A stretch of 64,000 nucleotides of DNA from Anopheles merus. Taxonomy: Eukaryota; Arthropoda; Insecta; Diptera; Culicidae. The translations under genes were made by a program, and so were the position numbers. The stretch's first letter is position 1; each line of letters begins with the position of its first letter. Below are positions 33,771 through 45,270 of this stretch, one piece after another. Below the pieces are notes generated by a model. That model saw only the letters and a list, made by a program, of their open reading frames with translations, did not search any database and was not told the DNA's origin. Location of the stretch: positions 3,714,550 through 3,778,549 of the forward strand of contig NC_054082.1 in assembly GCF_017562075.2 (NCBI RefSeq). Direction: 5' to 3'.

Positions 33771-35056
33771 CCAGGGCTGATTCGGTACCGTCATCATTTG
33801 GGCTCCCTTTTTGCCTCTTTTTACCCCACGCGGCAGTTTGGTTGGTTCTTTACGTGGTGCTCTTAACGTGCACATTATCGCGAACCGATAAAATATCTTT
33901 TTCTTCCTGCTTCTTTTTATTTGTCTGCTCTCGCTGTTGGCCATGTATGCGTGGCAGCAACACACGCACACACAGCATGAAAACGGAGCTATCGGTGTGT
34001 TTGCTTAAACAGTTTATCCGCGAATAAAATAAAAATACGCGAGAACGCACCTACACAGAGAGAGCGAGCGAGAGCCACACAAGCGGGCGGCACACACAGA
34101 GACAGAGCAGCGGCGCGTCTAGGGCTTGGTGTTGGGGAGGCTTTTGGGATCTAACACACATCTGCTGCCGCCAGTGGCCCCAAAGCGTGCTGGTTGTTTG
34201 TGTGTGTGGGCTGTGTGACGGACAGATCCCCCCAAAACGAAACCAGTCGAACACCATCGATGGCCAACCGTCATCGGCAACGCGTTGCGCCTGGCTTGCA
34301 TTTTTTGGTTTTACGGACCGCCACCCTCCCCTCCCTTCTTCTTCCCCTTTGGGCGTGATTCAAAACACGCGGAAAGGGCACACGTGTCTGTATGTGGTAG
34401 TAACGCGCGATCGTGACGTTCGAGTCCGCGTCGCCATGGTGAAGGCTTCTATTATTCTCGAACAACACAAGTTCGCTGCTTGGTGGTTGGGTTGTTTTTC
34501 CCCCACAACATGTTCTTCTTTAATTTACATTACCTCGCAACCAAACAAACTCGCACACACACACGGACATGCTGTTGATGGCGTTGTTGTTGTTGATGCG
34601 TAATGTAAGGATTTTTTGCTGTTTTTTATTCGTTTTTTTTTGTTTCAACTTTATTTTGGTCCGTCATCGCGGCGACCACACTGCCGCGTTGTTTGTTTCA
34701 GCTCGATTTCATTTTGTTATTTTCCTCTGCACACACATACACACACATGCTCATACACCTTGAAGCAGCGGGCGCGCGACGGTGGTTGCGTCCGACCTGC
34801 CTCGACTGCATTCCATGGGCAGGCGAAAAGAACACGAACGAACGAACGAATGAACCGTGAAAGCGCAGAATGGAAGAGCGGCGGCAAATCGAAAACCCAA
34901 CAGCAGAGAGCAAGTCCCAATGTTAGGAGCCCTTTCAATGGAAGGAACCCGCCACGAAACAGGTCGTAGGGAATTGATCGAATCAACCCTTCGGTTGGAT
35001 TCCCTGCCGTCCGGCAGACAGAGGAATAATAGTTGAATTCCCCTTTTTGTTTGCAG

Positions 35057-35124
35057 CCAAACAGCAGTTACCAGGAGCTTCCTTCCGCTCGGCAAAAGCT
35101 TCCCCAGGGGGACTCTCTGGCACG
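35057..35124 (+). other. 5' leader part of candidate exon of gene 2
   Basis: This is the non-coding part of the exon 35057-35163. It follows an excellent acceptor (CCCTTTTTGTTTGCAG) and contains no ATG before the start at 35125. The ATG frame is also open through this stretch. When joined to the candidate leader exon, however, an in-frame TAA is met at 33103 with no ATG between, so translation would begin at 35125. Confidence 0.4.
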
Positions 35125-35163
35125 ATGGGAAAAGCATTGGGTCTATTGTTTATGAATGAGGAG
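35125..35163 (+). CDS. Candidate first coding exon of gene 2 (13 codons, N-terminus MGKALG...)
   Basis: The ATG has A at -3 and G at +4, a good insect start context, and is the first ATG of the exon. It gives MGKALGLLFMNEE and reaches the exon end in phase 0 at GTAAAA (a weak but usable donor). Gly at position 2 followed by Lys and small residues resembles proteins that carry N-terminal myristate, such as ARF-type GTPases and calcium sensors. The MGK start alone does not identify a family. No downstream exon was found in the remaining 28.8 kb that joins convincingly. Either the first intron is very long or the donor and start are mispredicted. The codons lack the C/G bias seen in gene 1. Confidence 0.35.
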
Positions 35164-37065
35164 GTAAAAAAACTCTCCGAAATGGTTGAAATTGGCCTGT
35201 GATACTGTTCATTCGGTATGGTTTGGGGAGTTATGGCTTAATTTTTATGAATGAGACGATCAATAAACTTTAGTGTGTGTCCGGGGCATGCTTTATAAGC
35301 TCTCAAACTACCTCGTTTATCTACGGAATTCCTCGCCTGCATTCAAACTCAAATTATCAGACATAAAAAGGCCGTATTGCTTGAACCTTTGGTTGGGATT
35401 TTTCTTAAAATAATTTGTCTTCCAGAGCAGCTTGAAGTTGAATTGTGACTACAATGCGTAAGACGTAATTTAAAGTACAAATATTGCAACGGTAACGTTA
35501 AATGTCCTCCTGTCGGTATCGATTCGTACCACCGTGTACCTCGCCTCGTACAGAGAGACCCCAATGGAAAGAACTCGTCGGGTCCGGTTTACGTTGGCCG
35601 GCTGGTGGGGAGAAGGCCCGACAGGTCCGTTACCTCGCGCGACGAAGGGCGTGAGGTTGAAATAAAACTTGCATGCGTAGCAGCACAGCGCCTGCCAATG
35701 TATGGGTGCTGCCACGCGGGTTGTCTTCTCCCCATTCTGGTTGGAAGCATAATCCCACGTGGAGGCGAACGGGGAGGGTGGAAGGACCGATGGCTTTTTA
35801 TTTTTGTTTTGCACGTTGTTCGTCCGCGCGCAACGTTTTCCATGGCCGATGCCGTCGTTACGATGCGTTACCCAGGCGTTACCTTCGCTTGTGTTCGTGC
35901 AAAGCAATTGGAATTCACCTTTTTTGTTATGCCGGATTTGTTTTTCCCCTATTCAAAAGCTAAAGTCCGTTTTTTCGATGGTCAAGAAAACAACACTCTC
36001 CCCCCCGTGGCAACTTGTAACCATCATTACGCGTTTAGCGACGCCTTCCAGCGACAGCTTTTCGGCGCCTGTTTGGCCTGAGATGAAACGATGAATTTGT
36101 TTTCCTTCCGGCGGTAGCGGGCGCACCTGTTTCGCAACATAAAAAAGCACGCACAAGTTCGCCGCAGAACACAAACATCAAAGCGAACGGGAACAACATT
36201 TTGTTTGCTGCATCGACCACCACCGCCCAACGGCTATGGATCGGGCCGGCCACAGAAGGCGAGGAAGGACCTCGACCTCGCGTCAGTGGGTGTAATCGAG
36301 CGCAAACGGAAATTTGTTTATTGTGCTCGTTGCTATGCGCCGTTTGGCTTGGGGGTAAACAAAACCACCTCGAGCCGCCACTTTCGTTCGCCTTGAAATT
36401 GCGCAGCGCCTAGCATCATCCCCCATGGTCACTCCAAAAGGGCTGTCGATTAGGGAAAGCAGCAGCAGCAGCAAAAAAAGCACATCAAACACTCACGCGC
36501 TACAGTTAGCAGAGTGCTAATCAACCGCCCAGTGCGAGTATCGATGACGGAATAGAAAATTCAAAACATCCGGATCGAAATCGGAGACCCGCGGCGACGG
36601 CGGACTGCGCCACTGGCCGCTTTCCCAGCAGTGCAGGCTTCTTGTGCATGTTGTGCCAGAGGCCACGGGAACGCATCGCTTTCACCATGGTGACGAAAAT
36701 CAACATCGGCCATATTAAGTGCGGAAGGTTGCGGGAGCGCCTGAAAGTCGTCCACCATTAGCATTAATCAGCGTACCATCGGCAAGTTTCCGATGTCAAC
36801 GCGAGGGCTGCGAAGCGCGTAAAAAGGCGTAAAACATGCGCTGGAAAAGAAAAGGAAGTGGAAGAGAAATGTTCAATCAAGCAGCGCGGCAGAAGAAAAA
36901 AAAAACTTTCTTTTGTCGGCGTAAAATTGTGGTACGATTTGCATATGGGAATGAATTTCGGGTGAAGATGGATGGGGTTGAGTTACAGGGCTTTTGTGCA
37001 TTTTGTATCAGACGATACGTGCAAAACGGTCGAGTTGTACGGGTTCTTTGAAATCAGGCACTCAA
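35164..37065. other. Non-coding stretch, probable first intron of gene 2
   Basis: I see no supported gene. Overlapping short frames occur on both strands without splice support. Confidence 0.4.
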
Positions 37066-37265
37066 CTTCTTCTTCTTCTTCTATTTGGCGTAGCGTCCTA
37101 CGCGACGCCAACCGCCCACCTATACAAATATAGGCTTTCGAGCAGCCGGATATAGTCAATCCTTGCTACGGGGGGGGCGGTCCATTCGGGGCTTGAACCC
37201 ATGAATCCATGACGGGCATGTTATTGAGTCGTTCGAGTTGACGACTGTTCCGCGGGACGGTCTCC
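37066..37265 (-). mobile_element. tRNA-headed SINE, minus strand, with (GAA)n tail
   Basis: Read on the minus strand, the element starts near 37265 with a tRNA-like head (GTCCCGCGGAACAGTCGTCA, an A-box-like region). It then has a B-box match, GGGTTCAAGCCCC (plus-strand positions about 37188-37200), the RNA polymerase III promoter pattern of tRNA-derived SINEs. A body follows that contains CGTCGCGTAGGACG, and the element ends in about five GAA units (plus-strand TTC run, 37066-37082). That order (tRNA head, body, simple-repeat tail) fits a SINE. The repeat resembles ones I associate with Anopheles genomes, a recollection that needs a search. A target-site duplication is not evident, so the exact ends are approximate. 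Confidence 0.7.
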
Positions 37266-40200
37266 AAAGGCTCTCATCTCTGGTCTATAAATACGAGACA
37301 CGGAAGCTTTCAAGCTCTTGAAACTTGTTTTAAAATTAGCTCCATACGCTAATTGACCGAACTGGCGTTGACTTCCAAGCTTCGAAATCACTCACCACGG
37401 CGACATGAATGATTCGTAATTAAGCAATAACACCTCTTGGCTCACTCCATAAATGAGCATAATTCAATTACAACCAAACAAGCGGCTCCAAACAACCCGG
37501 GGAAAAGAAATGATCCGATGCCGCGCCTCAACATTGGTGGCAAATCCTTTTTCCGCCCATTTGCTCTCGGCCCTCTCAGCCCAGGCAGGCGATCTATCTC
37601 TGATCGGATTAGTCACGGGAGGACAATAATCCGTCTATTAACGGCTCGTTTCAATGATGCGTCATCCTCAACTTACCAATTGGGGGTTTGTGAGGGGCAT
37701 TTTTTTTGTTTTCAACCGAGCCCTCATAAAATTTTATACGCACCTTTCAATCAAAGGCAAGGCTTGGCCGCCGGGAAAGGTAAGTAAAACATAAGTCCAT
37801 TAGTGTCACCGGCGGGCAGAAGGGACAGCCCAAATTCTGGTCACGTTTTGCACCTTGGCGCGCGTGAGCCTTTCTTTTTCCTTCTACAGCCCCAGGTGAT
37901 GGCGGTGGCCGCACGTCACAGTTGTTTTTCTTTTTGTTTTGCTTTCCACGAGACGAATTGCTGCCAGGGTTGGGTTGGCAAAAATGTTGGAGACACATTC
38001 CAGCTTCGGGCGCATTCGTCCGCACTCCGGGTGTGGCGAAAGTGAAAGAAAGAGACAGAAAGAGAGTGAAAGAGGGCGTGTGTCCGACGGGACTCATTTT
38101 CCTTTAATGTCCGTGACGGTAACCTCACGAAATTCGCTTTATAAATGGCCACTCCAGAACTGTGCACAGGGTGTAGTGTGGTGTACCGGTCGATACTTAA
38201 GTCTCTTCTGCGGCCGGGGCGAGCTTTCGGATCGAATCCAGTAGCGACCGACGACCGGTTTATGTCCCGCGGGAAATAACTTAAATGTTACCGAACCACC
38301 ACCGAACCGGGTCGTCGGTCGAAACACTCTTCATATTGTGTTTCTGTGTTCGTTTGTATGTGTATGTGTGTGTGAGGGGTTTCATGTTAAGAGTTATGAG
38401 TTGCCTCGATGCACGCCACGTGCGGGCGCTTTTCATCAGCCCGCAACGATAGCGAAGGCTCCGAAAGTCGACGGACGAATCGGTCGCTTCGGGCAACCTG
38501 GCACACACACACACACCCTGGTGTGCCTGCGGTGTGCTAACGTGTTAATGTTGTTTTGCGACTTACGGCCAAAAGATAGTTTTTGTACTGGTTTGGACTT
38601 TCTATGGGTTCCTTCCCTCCCTTGAGTCTTGCCCTTGTGAGCCTCGCTGAGCGAGCCCTGCAAGCAGCAGTTGGCCAGATTGTTAGCATAGTTTTTAGCC
38701 TTGTTTTCAACGCCTAACTTTGGCCCCGAAATAGTGTTACGGAATAGAGCCAGCCCTGGAACGCACGTTTGTGAATGAATTGGAAGTGATGTGCAGAATG
38801 AGTTGTTTTAGTACCATTCAATTCTGTTTAAACGTGACGAGAAAATCGGCTTGAAATAATGTTTAGATAGAAGCCAACATTATTGCAAAATAATTCTGCA
38901 TGGCAATGAAGCAGTATAGCTGATGCTGATCTACTGCAAGCACAGAAATAAAACATAAATCTTCTTAAAAACAAACGACTGCCGTAGAAACATTTCAAAG
39001 CCACGCTATCACGTTTACAATTCACCCGCAAAACGGTTTGCATTTCATTTGTTCCATTTCCTATGTGGACTCAGTGGCTTTTGTACTCTCTGCACGCGGT
39101 TGATGTTTCAATCCGGATCACACGCTGCTGAATGAAACGTAAATTTCCACTCATCAGTTTCGTGCCTGATGAGTCCTGTTTTTAGTTCCGTAGTCAACGA
39201 TGCGAAATTCCACTGACCGTGACCGGGATGGGGGGGCCGAAGGAAATTAAAATGCACACACAAAATGAAAATGAATGGCAAGCAAACATGCTGAAAATCG
39301 AAAAAAGAACAACCTTTTGCACGCGTGAATGTTTGTTTGTGTGTGTACACACAACGTGAAAGTGTATGGAGGAGCATAGTTTGTGAATCGATTCGTACAC
39401 TAGACTGCGGCCGGGAGGCGACGAAAATAAAAGCAGAGAGGCTAAACCAATGCCTTCGACCTTGCCCTTGGACTTGCCCGGTGGTATCTAATATTTGTTA
39501 TTCAGTACGCTCGACTGAAGCCGCCCCGAAGGCAGGTGCTCTTTTGCGGGCCACTGTTCGATTGGGGCACAGGTTGTTATGATGATGATGATGATGATGA
39601 TGAGTGTCGTGCGATATGAAACGTTGTCCACTCCCGGGGGGCACGCAAGAAGAAGGTCAAATCATTTTCTGTGTGTGCTCACTTCACTGCCGAGCGAAGG
39701 AAAAACAAACAAATGGAGAAGAATTGGTGAAGAAGGAGGAGGATTGGTGGGTGGCAATAATAGATTACTCGGTCGTACTGGACGCATGAATTGACGGGAC
39801 ACGATTGAATGTCCGGTACGGCCAACGCTAGGGGATGAATATTAATTTCCCATGCGTCAGCTTCTTGAGAATGTACCGCTCAAACTTTGCCATTCGTCAG
39901 AAGTGTTCTTCTGTTAGGTAGAAGCCTCTTTTAGGTAGAAGTAGAGCAATATTTGCTGTCCCCATCAAATGGAAGATTTCTATATGCGCCCACTAAAGTA
40001 AATGTAGAACAATTCCAAGAAGAATCCGTCCGTCTCAGTTGTGTGAATTTCATAGCAGCCAAAGTCGGCCATAGTTTGCAAATTGATTGATGACATAAAT
40101 ACACCGTTAGAGGGTCCTCGCTAATACCGGCTACCTCTGGGGTTGGGAAAAAACTCACCCGCATTTGGTGTGATTATTTTAATGGTAAATATTGTCTCGC

Positions 40201-42330
40201 TCAAAAAAAGTTGCTCGAGAATAATTCACTCAATCGTGTTCCTCCGGACCGGCGGCTAAAAAGCGTTGGATTGTTTACTTCTTACTGCTTCATATTTAGA
40301 TATCGCCGTTCCCGACCGAGACGAGCCGGTGGTGGAAACTGAATTGATTTAAAACATTCCATCGCTTTTATCGCTATCGAGGGTGATTTTTCTGTCGCGC
40401 TTTCGCGTTCCGTTCCGCGGTGATCGTGCCTGCGGAAACTTCCACAAGCCCGCGATATATTTTATGCGTCAGTGGGATGGGTGGATTGGTGGGTAAAAAA
40501 AAGGGCAGAAAAAAACGCAAGCGAAAGTGATTGAGGAGGACGGTTTTCCGTTTGACTATGGCTCGAACTTCCAGACAGCCCACCCCGGTAGTCAGGCTTC
40601 GAGGTGGAATCGAAGACGTTTGCTTCCGGATTGGGGGGAAAACGGAGCACAAAAAAAAGCGCGCCAGCTCGGTGATTGATTCGATGCGGGGGGGATGATG
40701 GTGTAAGTGATAGAGAGGGCGTTATCTTTCGCCGACCATAAGCCCTGAGTCGCTGCAGCCGAGCCGGATGACGACCGACGGACGAGAAAATAACTGTCAC
40801 CCAAAGATGGATGGATTTCGCTTCCGATTCCGCAGTGTCGCTAATACCTCCTTCTGTCTTCCCTGCCCCGCAAGCTGGCCAATTTGGTTGACCCCGGTTG
40901 TGCAGTTTCGATGACGCTACGTGCTCTGAACCGTCTGCCGATGGTTGCTGCCGTTGTTAATGCGATACAACCAACCAACAAGGAACTCCCGGAGGGTGCA
41001 AAAAATAGGTTGAAAGTGATACACTGGGAGCGATTGCACTTGCCGAACCTAATCGATCAATTAATGTTGTCGTACGGAGTTGTTGCGATGGGTTTAGTGT
41101 TTCAATTAATTATCGGTTCCCGGTACGACTTTGTCTGCTCAGCCACACGCTCTGTGGTTCGTTGATCATGCAATGACATGTTTAGTAATTTAAAATATGA
41201 GATAATTATCCTTCTAGCTGACAATTCTCTTCTTTTAGCTGACAAGTTTCTTTCTAGCTGTTCCACATTGTATAAAGTAGTTTGGAATGCTACTAAAATG
41301 ACAGAAATAATTGAAACAGTAGCTCGATTCGATTCTGTGCCGCTCTCAGTCGGATTAGTTCCAAACTTTCACAATCCATCCCACACTACGAAAAGACCGA
41401 AAGCAATCGATTATGATGAAAGTAATTAAGTTAATTTTTGCCAACCAGCATACAACTAACCAAGTTTCATCAGCAATTTCCCCCAATCCATCCGGCTTAA
41501 TTAAATGTCATTCTAGCCCAACTTTAATGTTATTCATTTCGCCCTGAAAACCCCTGAACGCTCAAAAAATAATCAATTGTTTTCCAAGCGTCTCCTCTCC
41601 GAGCTCTCCCATCAGTCGTCCGTCCATTGTGGGCCTTTTTTTCGTCTGTAACTTGGTGTTTCGTTTCACAATTTAATGAATTGCTTGGCGCTTTGGATGA
41701 CAACAAAAAGAGGGAAATCCTCTCCCAAACAAAACAAAAAAATACAAATGTATTCTAAACACTGGCAAACGCTCTTCCAGCGAGCCAGCTACGCACAAGC
41801 TGACGCAGCCCGATGAAAAGTTTGTTGGTCCCGTTTGACAGGGTCCGTTCCTGCGTCCGTGCCTGCGCCATTCCGTCGCCGCCACGCAACGCAAACTGTC
41901 ACTCAAATGCAAATCCTGTGTGTTCCCGTCCGCTTGCTTCATGAACTCTCGGCCGCCCCAAATGATGGGACAGGCTATGCGGGGTCATCTTACTTCGTCG
42001 TCGCACAAACTTGCCAGCCGTCATCGTCCGGGTACTGTTTAGCAAAGAAAACAACCTTCGCTTTTCGCCGGAAGACTCTTCTCCTTTCTACCGAAACCAA
42101 TAAAACAAATCCGATTAGCAATTTAGTGTATAATTGGGACGAGCCTTATTAAAGTGTCGTCGCTGGCGCATAATCTGGCGCCTGTGTTGTTTCTCGCCTC
42201 TGTTGGTGTGTACAATCTTGAACCCAGGGCCATACCGCTGCTGTTGTCGTGGTTGGAGAGTATGAAGAAGCGGTTCCTGGGTGTGATAGGTTAGGGTAAA
42301 AAAAAAACACAAGTAACTGACGGCCAGCAT
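37266..42330. other. Non-coding stretch with isolated splice-like signals
   Basis: I see no supported gene. Notable signals are a consensus donor GTAAGT at 37780, an acceptor CTTCTACAG at about 37887 without a good partner donor, and a 96-codon open stretch from 40877. A short (ATG)n tract lies at 39579-39603 and a (CA)n tract near 38.5 kb. Confidence 0.4.
39579..39603 (+). repeat. (ATG)n microsatellite
   Basis: About eight ATG/GAT units lie in non-coding DNA. Confidence 0.9.
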
Positions 42331-42405
42331 TGGTGGTGAGCTGGTTAAGGCTTCTGTTTAAGACCGCACAACCGTGGTGGTGAGCTGGTTAAGACCGCAC
42401 AACCG
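42331..42405 (+). repeat. Duplicated tRNA-like 5' half
   Basis: The 19-bp block TGGTGGTGAGCTGGTTAAG occurs at 42331 and again at 42375, and AAGACCGCACAACCG occurs at 42360 and 42391. Together copy one reads like the 5' half of a long-variable-arm tRNA (Ser or Leu type): an A-box-like GTGAGCTGGTTAAGG, then an anticodon-loop-like TTTAAGA. There is no B box and no 3' half, so it is not a functional tRNA gene. It may be a decayed tRNA-derived fragment that was tandemly duplicated with a 10-bp loss in copy two. Confidence 0.5.
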
Positions 42406-44600
42406 AACGACAAAATCTTTCTATTATAAAATGTCGTATTTTTAGTATCTCTTCTTTCTGCAAACTTTAAGATCTGCACAAAAATGTTTAATTTCGTTTG
42501 GTGGGATGAAATTCGCTAGTCTTGATGTCAGACTCTGCAAAGAAAAACCCCGTTGCCCTAGGACGTCGGGTCCTTTCGTTGCTTTAAAGCGCGCGAGCCA
42601 AATTTATAATTCCCTCGCGTGGTGGGGGCAACCGGTCCGAGCCATCCACCTCCTCCCCTTCCATCCACTAAGTCGCTAACCGCTAACAAATAGAGACGGC
42701 GGTCACGTGCCGCTGAAGTTTGGTCGCTAAGTCGCAAGTAGACGGCAACGACGACGATGGTTTTCCGATGCCCGGGTGATTATTAGGATGGAGCAGCGAC
42801 TATTTGTCACCGAATTTGCTTCCCATCGTGGTGGTAAACGGCTTTTCCGGCCGGCTGATATTTCACGTTCGATTGGATCCTCGCACTGTGCAGGCTCAAG
42901 CTCCTTTTGCCGTTACAGTTCGGTGTAGATGGAGAATGGAAGCCATCCTTCGAATGGGTAAATATTTGTATAAATCGTCGCTCTGCCCCTAATAGAGAGG
43001 TAATGAATATTAAAGAGATACTTAAAAATGGTCCAGGATTGTTGTTGCCGTCCGTCGCGTCGCTTGTGGTGGCAGTTTCGTTGGAAAATCGATTAGATTT
43101 TCCGTTTGTCTGCGGCCAACGTGTATCTGTGACCGATATAATGTCAATTGAGTTTCCCTTCGAAGCCGCTAGAATTGCTTCACCTTTCGTTACATAAACC
43201 GTATAAGGGTGTCTGTGTGTGGGATGAAAATAAAAGGTTTTCTGCTGGCTCAATCGTTTCGAAAACACTGCGGAACAACAATGTCCAGACAGAGTCAACA
43301 GCGGGAGGGTTTTCGGAACATACTCAGCTTCCCGGCGAACACCAGTGACTTATCCTTCATCCACTAATGTGGACTTGTGTTTGAAAATCGATTGACTCGA
43401 GTCCGGGAAGGTGACTCCGGCAGCCCAGTTTTGGGGAAGGTAGTGGATAAATCAATTCCAATAGGAGTCCTTCCGGAAAGGCTAACAATTTACCAACGAT
43501 GCCAAAAAAGCGGAAAAATGAACACTACACATTCAATCCGAATTTTCCGAGAAACTGTTTTGCGGTATTTTCTTCGTTCACTCGAAAAAGAAACAACCCT
43601 TAGTCAGGTGAATGGAGGAACCAGAGCGCGTATTGCTCGATTGTATCAGGAAGTACCGGAAGCAAGGTCGGAGCAGGGACGGAGAGACTAAATAAAAATC
43701 CTAACCCGTTCGTGTCGGTATCTGATTTGCTCGCAATAAACATTCGCCGGAAGTTTGCTTCCCAATTGTCGCTGGCGTTTGTTTGCGTTTCCGCTTGCCA
43801 AGGCATGCACACACACGCACACTCGCACACGAGGGTCACCCTTCAGTAGCAGTCAATTGGCGTTCGTAGTGAAAGAAGCCGTAGGGAATCGCTAGAGGAG
43901 TTTTGTGATATCGATCGATTGGTGTGACATTTTTTTCCCCACATTCGCTTCTGCCCGGTAGAGCGCTATCAGTTGCGCGTCTTTTGCATAAAAAAGAAGA
44001 GTTTCCCGAACTGCTTCATCGTGCTCAGCATCATCGGTGGGCACGTGTTGTTGCGGGTGCGAAAAATATTGACAAGCTCTCTAACGTGTCTGGAGCATCA
44101 ATATGACGAACACTTGCACTGAAGAAGAACTAGTAAGATGGTAAGAAGGAGAGGAAAAAAAAGAGGGGAAGCTATTGAACGAAAAATAGAACCAGTACAT
44201 CAGGCTCAGTGCCGGCGGTGAAAATGCGATCCTTTAAGGTCCTTCAATACACCCAACCAGTATACATGGTGCGAATGGGAAAAGTCATGAAAAACACACG
44301 CCCTTCCTTTCCATGTTTAGTGGCTGTTTGATATTTTTTTTGTGCTGCTTCCTTTTTTGCAACCACCACCTACTCAAGAATATGCATATTTTACAACGCG
44401 GGCAAGTGAGCCCGGGTGTGAAATGGAAAAGTGGAAAAGAAAAGCAAAATAAAGAAAGGAGTTGCTTATCGTCGGTGGCAGGGCGTAACGAGTGGCGCGA
44501 TTTGACATTCTAATAGAATATTTATTCTCCCTCCAGTGACATTGTTTTCGGGGACACTGTGCTCAAGTCGGCACTTCACTGCCTCACATGTGGCGTGTGT

Positions 44601-44617
44601 TGTGTGTGTGTGTGTGT
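44601..44617 (+). repeat. (GT)n microsatellite
   Basis: This is a run of about eight GT units on the plus strand. Confidence 0.9.
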
Positions 44618-44965
44618 TTGGCATCCTCAATTCTGGCAGGAATCGTTTTCCACTTTGCTGTGTATCGGTTTCACCATCGAGACGACGGTGCAATCAAGCG
44701 TACAAGAGAGGGTGTCTTGGCGGTGGTACATTGATTTTACGACACCCATCCGCATCCGCGCACCGCTGGCTCGTCGCAGGATGTTGCAACATATGTTGGA
44801 GTACTGGTAGTTGATGTTTGGTTGATGGTGGCGCAGGATGATGACGGGGCTGCTGCTCACGCTCCTTCTTCTTGCGATCGATCCACAAGACGAAGAGTGT
44901 GTGATGTGCGATTAAGTGATTTTAATTAGCGATATTACACACCCGGGAAATCTCACGGGCGTTCT

Positions 44966-44989
44966 TGTGTGTGTGTGTGTCTGTGTGTG
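44966..44989 (+). repeat. (GT)n microsatellite
   Basis: GT units are broken once by CT. Confidence 0.85.
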
Positions 44990-45183
44990 CGAATCGTTCA
45001 AGTGTAAAGTAAAAAACGGGGGATTAAATTGTGCTTATAAAATGGATGGCTTTATTGGGAAAATCAGATGTGTCTGGGGGTATGAAATTCACATTATGGA
45101 ATAGCACTTTTTCTTGTAACAGATTTCTCACTCACTCCAGAATCAACAAACCATTTAAACGCTCATAAAATATCAATAACCCC

Positions 45184-45191
45184 TCCACGCA
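45184..45191 (+). repeat. Left target-site duplication TCCACGCA
   Basis: This 8-bp copy abuts the left inverted repeat and is identical to the copy at 46432-46439. Confidence 0.9.
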
Positions 45192-45270
45192 TAGTGTTGG
45201 GTAAAGTGCTGCTGTGCGCACTGTGCGCACAGCACACCATACTGTGCGCACAGCACAGCACAGTGCCTTA

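Larger units (their letters stand above)
33155..35056 (+). other. Putative intron of gene 2 (1.9 kb)
   Basis: It begins GTGCGT and ends CCCTTTTTGTTTGCAG. It contains a (GAC)n run at 33594-33618, a (GT)n tract at 33752-33770 and short AC- and AG-rich tracts near 34.0-34.1 and 34.55 kb. No exon within it is convincing. Confidence 0.35.
42406..45183. other. Non-coding stretch before the hAT-like element
   Basis: I see no supported gene. Plus-strand frames at 42907-43197 and 43377-43691 and a 163-codon minus-strand frame at 42807-43298 are open but have no recognisable content or splice context. (GT)n tracts occur at 44601-44617 and 44966-44989. Confidence 0.4.

Noticed and set aside
37740..37790. 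Consensus donor GTAAGT at 37780
   Set aside because: No acceptor upstream defines an exon with a believable product; possible non-coding exon only.
40877..41165. 96-codon open stretch after a CTAAT branch and pyrimidine tract, in phase 0
   Set aside because: The acceptor is AAG and not CAG, no reasonable donor lies before the stop, and the peptide matches nothing I know. It might be a chance frame.
42807..43298. 163-codon minus-strand open frame
   Set aside because: There is no recognisable domain, overlapping frames are also open on the plus strand, and there is no splice support.
43377..43691. Plus-strand frame containing GDSGSP, like the active-site region of trypsin-type proteases
   Set aside because: Only this six-residue match is seen. 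The His and Asp regions, the cysteines and the conserved C-terminal helix are absent, and the start is not convincing. Probably chance.
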